In this document: piece by piece, positions 43,518-49,799 of the stretch | How the letters are laid out: each line of letters opens with the position of its first letter | Position numbering within the stretch: position 1 is the first letter of the stretch | Assembly (NCBI GenBank): GCA_045589495.1 | Contig: JAZNPF010000002.1 | Location: 1 to 49,799, forward strand | Direction of reading: 5' to 3' | Length of the DNA: 49,799 nucleotides | Source: SIG455 sp045589495 | Lineage (GTDB): Bacteria > Bacillota > Clostridia > UMGS1810 | Program-made: the position numbers and the translations under genes | Notes under the pieces: generated by a model | The model's database searches: none | What the model saw: the letters and a program-made list of their open reading frames with translations, nothing else | Told to the model about the DNA's origin: nothing

Positions 43518-45047
43518 TTATTTTTCTATAATGCTTTCACCTGACATCTGTGCAGGTTTTTCCACACCCATAATATCAAGCATTGTAGGCGCAAGGTCTG
43601 CAAGTCTGCCTTTTTTAAGTTTGATGTCACCCATACCTGTTACAATCAACGGTACAACGTTTGTACTGTGTGCTGTAAACACATCACCGGTTACAGGGTC
43701 AATCATCTGCTCTGCATTACCGTGGTCTGCTGTTATCAGCATAACTCCACCCATAGATTCAACCTTATCAACAACTTTGCCGATGCAAGTATCAACTGCT
43801 TCAACTGCGGCAACTGCGGCTTCCATAACACCTGTATGGCCAACCATATCACAGTTTGCATAGTTTAAAATAACAACATCGTATTTGTCTGTATCAAGTG
43901 CTTCTAAAAGTTTATCAGTAACTTCGTATGCACTCATTTCGGGCTTCATATCATACGTTGCAACTTTAGGTGATGCAACAAGAATTCTGTCCTCGCCCTC
44001 ATAAGTTTTTTCAACACCGCCGTTGAAGAAGAATGTTACGTGTGCATACTTTTCTGTTTCCGCAATACGCAACTGCTTCATACCGAGATTGCTGATATAT
44101 TCACCAAAAGTATTCTCAAGTGATTCAGGTTTGAACGCAACCTCAACATTTGGCATTGACGCATCATACTGAGTCATGCAAACATAGTAAAGGTCAAGCA
44201 GTTCTCTTTCAAATCCGTCAAAATCAGGGTCAACAAGCGTCCTTGTAATCTCACGCGCGCGGTCAGGACGGAAGTTATAGAATATAACAGAATCGCCTGA
44301 TGTGATTTTTCCTGTTGGTACGCCGTCTTTTGTGATAACTGTAGGCACTACAAACTCGTCTGTGGTGTCATTGTTATAAGATGTTTCTATGGCAGTAACG
44401 GCTGAATCACACATCTCACCCTCGCCTTTAACCATGGCATCGTATGCTTTAACAACTCTTTCCCAGCGGTTGTCACGGTCCATAGCATAATATCTGCCCA
44501 TAACAGTAGCAATTTCGCCCGCACCGATATCACGGATTTTATTTACAAGTGCTTTTGCAAAGTCTACGCCGCTTGTGGGGGATACGTCACGTCCGTCAAG
44601 GAAACAATGGATATAGATTTTATCTAACCCTTTATCCTTTGCAAGTTTAATAAGTGCATACAGATGCTCGTTATGGCTGTGAACACCGCCGTCCGAAAGC
44701 AACCCCATAATGTGAAGTGCGCTTCCCTTTGCCTTGCAGTTGTCACAAGCCGCACTGAATGCTGCATTTTCAAAGAAATCACCGTCAGATATCGACTTGG
44801 TAATTCTGGTGAGTTCCTGATACACAATTCTGCCTGCACCAATATTGGTATGGCCAACCTCTGAATTACCCATCTGTCCATCGGGAAGACCTACGTCTAA
44901 TCCGCTTGCGTGGATAACAGTTGTGGGGTTTTGTGCAGTCAGTTTATCAAGATTGGGTGTTTTAGCGGCAAGTACCGCATTACCCTCAACTAAATCGCTT
45001 TTGCCGTAACCATCCAAGATTGCCAGCACGATAGGTTTTTTACTCAT
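43518..45047 (-). CDS. gpmI: 2,3-bisphosphoglycerate-independent phosphoglycerate mutase
   Basis: Converts 3-phosphoglycerate to 2-phosphoglycerate with a bound pair of Mn ions and a phosphoserine intermediate. 509 residues. Catalytic Ser62 lies in the MGNSEVGHTNIG motif. Metal-site blocks are DGYGKSD at the N-terminus, the HSHNEHL region and ITADHGNAEQM near the C-terminus. Third gene of pgk-tpiA-gpmI, with a 77-base gap after tpiA that contains a strong hairpin. Confidence 0.97.
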   Translation of the reverse strand: MSKKPIVLAILDGYGKSDLVEGNAVLAAKTPNLDKLTAQNPTTVIHASGLDVGLPDGQMGNSEVGHTNIGAGRIVYQELTRITKSISDGDFFENAAFSAACDNCKAKGSALHIMGLLSDGGVHSHNEHLYALIKLAKDKGLDKIYIHCFLDGRDVSPTSGVDFAKALVNKIRDIGAGEIATVMGRYYAMDRDNRWERVVKAYDAMVKGEGEMCDSAVTAIETSYNNDTTDEFVVPTVITKDGVPTGKITSGDSVIFYNFRPDRAREITRTLVDPDFDGFERELLDLYYVCMTQYDASMPNVEVAFKPESLENTFGEYISNLGMKQLRIAETEKYAHVTFFFNGGVEKTYEGEDRILVASPKVATYDMKPEMSAYEVTDKLLEALDTDKYDVVILNYANCDMVGHTGVMEAAVAAVEAVDTCIGKVVDKVESMGGVMLITADHGNAEQMIDPVTGDVFTAHSTNVVPLIVTGMGDIKLKKGRLADLAPTMLDIMGVEKPAQMSGESIIEK

Positions 45048-45075
45048 AATAATCTGCCTTTCTTGTACAAAGTAA

Positions 45076-45103
45076 CGTTCCTCTTTGTAATCAAAGAGGA
45101 ACG
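45076..45103 (-). terminator. Intercistronic hairpin between tpiA and gpmI
   Basis: A perfect 12-bp stem (CGTTCCTCTTTG and complement) around a four-base loop. It lacks a good T run in the minus direction (TTACTTTG follows). It may be a partial terminator or an mRNA-stabilising or processing element that sets the tpiA/gpmI ratio. Confidence 0.5.
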
Positions 45104-45124
45104 CGTGTTTTAATCAAAATTTAA

Positions 45125-45871
45125 TCAACTGTTTACGATAATACTAAAGTCCTCTGCTTTAAGACTTGCACCGCCAACAAGACCGCCATCAATATCCTCT
45201 TTTGCAAAGAGTTCAGCGGAATTTTTAGCGTTTACACTGCCGCCGTACTGAACAGTAACTGCGTCTGCTGCATCTGCACCAAATACTTCTGCAACTGTTG
45301 CACGGATTTTAGCACAAACTTCCTGTGCCTGCTCGCTTGTAGCAGTTTTGCCTGTGCCGATTGCCCAGATAGGTTCATAAGCAATAATAACTTTTTTAAC
45401 CTGTTCAGCAGTCAAGCCTAAAAGTGCAATTTTTGTCTGCATAGAAACGAGGTCATTTGTAATACCCTGTTCTCTCTGCTCCAAACTTTCGCCAACGCAA
45501 ACAATCGGAATAAGATTGTGTTCAAATGCTTTTTTAACTTTCAGGTTTACTGTTTCGTCAGTTTCAGCAAAGTACTGTCTGCGTTCACTGTGGCCGATGA
45601 TAACATACTCAACACCGATTTCGCAAAGCATTGAAGGAGCGATCTCGCCTGTGAAAGCACCGCTTTCTTCAAAATACATATTCTGTGCACCAACTTTGAT
45701 GTTGGAACCTTCGCAAGCCTTAACAGCGTCGCTCAAAGATGTGAAGGGCACGCAGATAACGCAATCGTTTTCAGCATTTGCAACCAATGGTTTAAGTTCT
45801 TCTATAAGTTTAACTGTTTCAGCAGGAGTTTTATTCATTTTCCAGTTACCTGCTACTGTGATTTTTCTCAT
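45125..45871 (-). CDS. tpiA: Triosephosphate isomerase
   Basis: Interconverts dihydroxyacetone phosphate and glyceraldehyde 3-phosphate. 248 residues from the start chosen. Active-site Lys in NWKMNK, His in IGHSERR, Glu in AYEPIWAIGTG, and the phosphate loop YGGSVN are all present. The open frame is 25 codons longer, but that part overlaps the end of pgk; the ATG nine bases after GAGAGG is correct, and the family start RKITVAGNWKMN follows it. Confidence 0.97.
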   Translation of the reverse strand: MRKITVAGNWKMNKTPAETVKLIEELKPLVANAENDCVICVPFTSLSDAVKACEGSNIKVGAQNMYFEESGAFTGEIAPSMLCEIGVEYVIIGHSERRQYFAETDETVNLKVKKAFEHNLIPIVCVGESLEQREQGITNDLVSMQTKIALLGLTAEQVKKVIIAYEPIWAIGTGKTATSEQAQEVCAKIRATVAEVFGADAADAVTVQYGGSVNAKNSAELFAKEDIDGGLVGGASLKAEDFSIIVNS

Positions 45872-45908
45872 TTTAATCGTCCTCTCAAAAGTGATTTTAA
45901 CGTATAAA

Positions 45909-47093
45909 TTATTTATCGTTAAGTGCTGCGATACCGGGGAGTTCAATACCCTCTAAAAATTCGAGTGATGCACCGCCGCCTGTTGAGATATGGGTCATCT
46001 TGTCAGCATAGCCCAACTGTTCAACCGCAGCCGCACTGTCGCCACCGCCGATAATTGTGATAGCGTCTGCTTCAGCAACTGCTTTAGCGATTTCTTTTGT
46101 GCCGTTTGCAAATGCAGGCATTTCGAATACGCCCATAGGACCGTTCCAGATAACTGTTTTTGCTTTTTTGATAACCTCAGAGAAAAGGTCGATTGTTTTA
46201 GGACCGATATCCATGCCCATAAAGTCATCAGGAATCTGTTCAGAAGCAACAACTTTGCTTTCAGCATCAGCTTTGAATTCAGCAGCAACTACGTTCTCGA
46301 TAGGAAGAAGCAGTTCTACACCTTTCTGTTGTGCTTTTTCCATAAGGCTGCGTGCAAGGTCAAGTTTCTCAACTTCGCAGATAGAAGTACCTACGCTATA
46401 ACCTTTTGCAGCAAGGAAAGTATAAGCCATACCGCCGCCGATGATGAGGTAATCAACTTTTTCAAGTAAGTTTTCGATTACACCGATTTTATCAGAAACT
46501 TTCGCACCGCCGAGGATTGCCACAAAAGGACGTTCGGGGTTAGAAAGTGCTTTACCCATGATTTCAATTTCTTTCTGGATAAGGTATCCGCATACTGCAG
46601 GTATATATGCAGCAACGCCTGCTGTTGAAGCGTGTGCACGGTGAGCAGTACCGAATGCATCGTTTACATAAACATCTGCAAAGTCAGCAAGTTTTTTAGA
46701 AAATTCGGGGTCATTCTTTTCTTCTTCTTTATGATAACGAACGTTTTCTAAAAGAACGATTTCGCCGTCTTTTAATTCAGCAACGCATTTAGCAGCGCTT
46801 TCGCCGATAACGTCTTCTGCCATTTTAACTTCCTGACCTAAAAGTTCAGAAAGTCTTGCAGCAACAGGTTTAAGGCTGTATTTTTCGTTGAATTCGCCCT
46901 TCGGTCTGCCAAGGTGTGAGCAAAGGATAACTTTTGCACCCTGAGCAACCAGATATTTGATTGTGGGCAGAGCACCGATGAGTCTGTTTTCATCAGTAAT
47001 TTTTTTCTCGTCGTTAAGCGGAACGTTAAAGTCGCAACGAACCAGAACTTTTTTGCCTGCTACGGCAATATCTTCGATAGTTTTTTTATTCAT
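45909..47093 (-). CDS. pgk: Phosphoglycerate kinase
   Basis: Makes ATP from 1,3-bisphosphoglycerate. 394 residues with VRCDFNVPL at the N-terminus, the substrate loop LCSHLGRPKGE, VNDAFGTAHRAHAS, ILGGAKVSDKI, and the nucleotide-site GGGDSAAAV near the end. First gene of the pgk-tpiA-gpmI unit; gapA and eno are not in this window. The ATG follows GGAG by about eight bases. The promoter is at 47163-47191. Confidence 0.98.
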   Translation of the reverse strand: MNKKTIEDIAVAGKKVLVRCDFNVPLNDEKKITDENRLIGALPTIKYLVAQGAKVILCSHLGRPKGEFNEKYSLKPVAARLSELLGQEVKMAEDVIGESAAKCVAELKDGEIVLLENVRYHKEEEKNDPEFSKKLADFADVYVNDAFGTAHRAHASTAGVAAYIPAVCGYLIQKEIEIMGKALSNPERPFVAILGGAKVSDKIGVIENLLEKVDYLIIGGGMAYTFLAAKGYSVGTSICEVEKLDLARSLMEKAQQKGVELLLPIENVVAAEFKADAESKVVASEQIPDDFMGMDIGPKTIDLFSEVIKKAKTVIWNGPMGVFEMPAFANGTKEIAKAVAEADAITIIGGGDSAAAVEQLGYADKMTHISTGGGASLEFLEGIELPGIAALNDK

Positions 47094-47162
47094 GACATTA
47101 TCTCCATTCCCGCATAAAAACTATGCGTAAAATTATAAAACAAATTTAAACCATACACGTTT

Positions 47163-47191
47163 ATTGTACCCCAATTATACTATTTTTGCAA
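47163..47191 (-). promoter_or_regulatory. Promoter of pgk-tpiA-gpmI
   Basis: TTGCAA, 17 bases, TACAAT on the minus strand, 4/6 and 5/6 matches at ideal spacing, about 70 bases before pgk. Confidence 0.75.
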
Positions 47192-47248
47192 GCATAATTT
47201 TATTTTTTGTTAAAAATTTGTCAGTTTGTATAAAATAATGTAAATTCA

Positions 47249-49594
47249 TTATTTAAGTTCGGCTATTGTTACACCGGCATCGCCCTCGCCAAAACCGCCG
47301 AGGCGGAAACTTTTAACACGTTTCTGACGTTTTAAGAATGAATGTATGCCGGCTCTTAATACACCGGTGCCTTTACCGTGTATAATACGCACTTCGTGAA
47401 GTGAAGACAACACAGCATCGTCTATAAACTTTTCTACAAGCATGATTGCGCTCTCAACATCTTCACCGCGTATATCGAGTTCGGTGCCTACTGTCATTGA
47501 TTTTATTCCGACAGAAGACTTTGCGCCGCCTTTGGATTTTTCCTGTTTTTCTTCAACAATGCGCAGGTCATTTAGATTGAGTTTCATTTTCATGATACCG
47601 ACGTTTACCATAAGATTGCCTTTGGCATCAGGCAATGTTACAACCGTTCCCCTCTGGTTAAGATGAGGAACGTCTACTTCCTGACCTGGTTTAACACTTT
47701 TCGGCGGAGTGCCTGCCTGCGGCTTAGGTGCTGATTTTACATTATGTTTTTTGCCACCTGCTATCACCTGCTGCCGCACCTGCTCAACGGCACGATTTGC
47801 TTCTTTTAAATCTTTCTTCTTCATAGCGGCACGTATATCTGCAAGTGCAAGTTCGATCTCTGCACGTGCCTCTTCGATAATCTTCTGCGCCTCTTTGTGC
47901 GCCGCTTCAATTATCTTGTCCGTTCTGCTTTCCAATGATTTATTTTTGTTTGCTATTCTGTCTTTTAAAAGTTCAATTTCCTGCTTATATGCCAATGCGT
48001 TGTCACGCTCACGTTCTGTATCACGGCGTGCACTCTCCAAGTTTGAAAGAACATCTTCAAATTTGATGTTTTCACCTGCTATGCGTGATTTGGCATCTTC
48101 TATAATATCTGTACTGATACCGAGTTTCTGCGATATTGCAAAAGCATTACTTTTGCCGGGAATACCTATGAGTAGTTTATACGTAGGTGCAAGTGTTTCC
48201 ACATTAAACTCACAAGATGCATTTTCTACCCTTGGGTTTGAAAGTGCGTACGATTTAAGTTCGCTGTAGTGAGTGGTAGCAGCGGCTTTTGCACCACGCA
48301 TACGTATATTTTCAAGTATGCTTACTGCAAGCGCCGCCCCCTCAACAGGATCAGTACCTGCACCAAGTTCGTCAAAAAGACAAAGCGAGCGATATGTTGC
48401 CTGCTCTAAAATTTTAACGATATTTACCATGTGCGATGAAAACGTACTGAGGCTCTGCTCAATACTCTGTTCATCACCAATATCTGCAAAAACATTGTCA
48501 AACACAGACACTACCGAGCCCTCTTTTGCAGTTATGTGCATACCGCATTGTGCCATAAGCGTCATAATACCAAGTGTTTTAAGCACAACTGTTTTGCCTC
48601 CCGTGTTAGGACCGGTTATAACGAGTGTGTCAAAATCTTTACCAAGGTATATATCCGTCGGCACAACTTTTTTGCGGTCAAGCAACGGATGGCGTGCCTG
48701 AATAAGATTTATATATCCGTCATCGTTCAAAACAGGACGGAACGCATCATACTTAAGCGCAAATTTGGATTTTGCAAAAATAAGGTCGAGGTCAGCGATG
48801 CAGTTGTAAGTCATCTCTAACAGTTGACAATACTGAGCAATTTCGCCTGAAAGTTCGCTCAATATACGTTCAATTTCTTCTTTTTCCTTATTTTTAAGAA
48901 CCCTTATTTCATTATCCGCCTCAACAACTGCTTCCGGCTCAATGAAAAGTGTAATCCCGCTTGATGAGGTGTCATGAACGATACCACGCACACTTCCTTT
49001 GTGCTCCGCCTTTACGGGAACAACGTATCTGTCGGAACGCATAGTAATTATAGGCTCTTGCAGGTATTTAGAGTTCTTTGCAATAATATTATGCAGAATT
49101 TCTTTGACTTTACCCTCGGTTGAACGGATTTTTCTGCGTATTGAAGAAAGTTCACTGCTGGCAGTGTCGGCAATGGTTTCTTCATCCTCTATACAGTCAA
49201 AGATTTTGCTTTCAAGTTTTTTGTCTTCAAAAAGTGCCTCAATATATTCTTCTATCGGGTCACATTCTATATCATCAGGATATGCCTTTAACCTGCGTGA
49301 TGTCTTTAAAACTTTTCCTATGTCAAGAATATCGGCAGGAGTAAGTACACCGCCCATATCTGCACGTTTTAAACTGCTGCGTATGTCCGATTTACAGTAA
49401 ATCGGCGGATTGCCCTTTTTAACAATAAGATTCATTGCACAAGCAGTCTGCTCCTGCATCATATTGATTTCTTTTATATCGGATGACGGCTCAATCGACA
49501 ATGCACGCATACGTGAAAGTTCAATTACGGCAAATTCGCTGAGCATAGAACGTATTTTATCAAATTCCAAAGTTGAATATACTTTTTCGTTCAC
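47249..49594 (-). CDS. mutS2: MutS2, ribosome-splitting and anti-recombination ATPase
   Basis: 781 residues. A MutS-type core and clamp lead to the Walker A motif GPNTGGKT at 328-335, with Walker B in LFDELGAGTDP. A coiled coil (about 520-600) and a KOW-like segment follow. The C-terminal Smr domain (about 700-781) has LDIRGEDV and the HGKGTGVLR motif. In Bacillus, MutS2 (RqcU) splits collided ribosomes to start ribosome quality control; its mismatch-binding domain is missing. It starts at a GTG eight bases after GAAAGGA. rqcH, the next step of that pathway, is also in this window. Confidence 0.95.
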   Translation of the reverse strand: MNEKVYSTLEFDKIRSMLSEFAVIELSRMRALSIEPSSDIKEINMMQEQTACAMNLIVKKGNPPIYCKSDIRSSLKRADMGGVLTPADILDIGKVLKTSRRLKAYPDDIECDPIEEYIEALFEDKKLESKIFDCIEDEETIADTASSELSSIRRKIRSTEGKVKEILHNIIAKNSKYLQEPIITMRSDRYVVPVKAEHKGSVRGIVHDTSSSGITLFIEPEAVVEADNEIRVLKNKEKEEIERILSELSGEIAQYCQLLEMTYNCIADLDLIFAKSKFALKYDAFRPVLNDDGYINLIQARHPLLDRKKVVPTDIYLGKDFDTLVITGPNTGGKTVVLKTLGIMTLMAQCGMHITAKEGSVVSVFDNVFADIGDEQSIEQSLSTFSSHMVNIVKILEQATYRSLCLFDELGAGTDPVEGAALAVSILENIRMRGAKAAATTHYSELKSYALSNPRVENASCEFNVETLAPTYKLLIGIPGKSNAFAISQKLGISTDIIEDAKSRIAGENIKFEDVLSNLESARRDTERERDNALAYKQEIELLKDRIANKNKSLESRTDKIIEAAHKEAQKIIEEARAEIELALADIRAAMKKKDLKEANRAVEQVRQQVIAGGKKHNVKSAPKPQAGTPPKSVKPGQEVDVPHLNQRGTVVTLPDAKGNLMVNVGIMKMKLNLNDLRIVEEKQEKSKGGAKSSVGIKSMTVGTELDIRGEDVESAIMLVEKFIDDAVLSSLHEVRIIHGKGTGVLRAGIHSFLKRQKRVKSFRLGGFGEGDAGVTIAELK

Positions 49595-49631
49595 TTTCTC
49601 ATTCCTTTCAAAAACTAATGAAAAATCGTAT

Positions 49632-49653
49632 GGGACGATGCCTACATCGTCCC
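49632..49653 (-). terminator. GC-rich palindrome between rdgB and mutS2
   Basis: GGGACGATG and its exact complement around a four-base loop. Only a modest T run follows in the minus direction (ATACGATTTTTC). It can act as a terminator for rdgB, but also resembles the dispersed GGGACG-type palindromes found between genes of gut Clostridia. Confidence 0.5.
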
Positions 49654-49667
49654 TGTAAAATTACTTT

Positions 49668-49799
49668 TTATTTATTCAAAAAATCCGCCAATGCTTTAAG
49701 TGCAGTTGCTCTGTGGCTGATTTCATCTTTTATACTGCTGTCAAGTTGTCCGAATGTTTTATCGTAACCGTCGGGGATAAAGATGGGGTCATATCCAAA
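49668..49799 (-). CDS. rdgB: dITP/XTP pyrophosphatase, RdgB/Ham1 family (5' part beyond the window)
   Basis: The last 43 codons and stop of a gene that runs off the right edge. It contains FGYDPIFIPDGYDKTFGQL and the downstream ISHRATALKAL, the hallmark of non-canonical purine NTP pyrophosphatases that remove dITP and XTP from the nucleotide pool. The fragment is in frame to the edge. Confidence 0.93.
   Translation of the reverse strand, partial: FGYDPIFIPDGYDKTFGQLDSSIKDEISHRATALKALADFLNK

Noticed and set aside
45872..45946. N-terminal extension of tpiA by 25 codons
   Set aside because: It overlaps the end of pgk, has no ribosome site, and TpiA proteins start close to RKITVAGNWKMN.
47207..47224. 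TTGTTAA-type half of a Rex site upstream of pgk
   Set aside because: Only the left half matches; the right half (TTGTCAG) has 4/7 matches to TTAACAA. It is also upstream of the promoter and in AT-rich DNA where such halves are common.

Overview
This window is a 49.8 kb piece of a bacterial chromosome from an anaerobic Bacillota, most likely class Clostridia. The evidence is the oxygen-sensitive NrdDG ribonucleotide reductase, an NADH-linked electron-bifurcating [FeFe] hydrogenase (HndABCD type), AddAB instead of RecBCD, NdoA/NdoAI beside alr, a BofC/YdcC-flavoured gene set, strong AGGAGG ribosome binding sites and AT-rich promoters. TGA is used as a stop codon. I saw no tRNA, rRNA, CRISPR array, prophage or insertion sequence. 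Genus and order cannot be read from the sequence. Nearly every gene is on the minus strand, so transcription runs right to left. The exceptions are a small BofC-like gene and a two-gene plus-strand unit.

Right end (40.8-49.8 kb): the 3' end of rdgB, mutS2, a glycolytic unit pgk-tpiA-gpmI with its own consensus promoter, then a duplicated P-loop ATPase gene and tyrS. A 301-base stretch between gpmI and the ATPase gene has no convincing gene.

Hydrogenase region (32-40.8 kb): a five-gene presumed sensory/regulatory set (DRTGG protein, RsbW-like ATPase, group C/D-type [FeFe] hydrogenase-like protein, second DRTGG protein, PHP protein). It is followed by a five-gene structural operon: NuoE-like HndA, GHKL ATPase, HndB, NuoF-like HndC and catalytic HndD. 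A near-consensus Rex operator sits just downstream of an extended -10 promoter for the structural operon. This links H2 production to the NADH/NAD+ ratio, with the upstream set a candidate second sensor.

Middle (20.6-32 kb): a plus-strand pair, a secreted stalk-domain protein and a GH31 glycosidase. Divergent from it is miaB-hepI-maf-mreB-mreC-mreD-pbp2, the rod-shape and wall-elongation operon, followed by minD (no minC or minE here) and mgsA.

Left-middle (13.6-20.6 kb): a DUF6106-like membrane protein, a single-polypeptide AcpS-NnrD fusion, a YdcC/GerS-like lipoprotein, alr, mazE-mazF, a secreted protein of unknown function, rqcH and rpsT. The acpS-lipoprotein-alr-mazEF order matches the Bacillus acpS-ydcC-alr-ndoAI-ndoA locus.

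Left end (0-13.6 kb): addB-addA with two small downstream genes, then nrdD-nrdG behind two NrdR boxes spaced exactly 32 bp, the convergent BofC-like gene, and a class A PBP. The most unusual items are the AcpS-NnrD fusion, the hydrogenase sensory cluster with its Rex site, the orphan minD, and an ATPase whose second P-loop has decayed.
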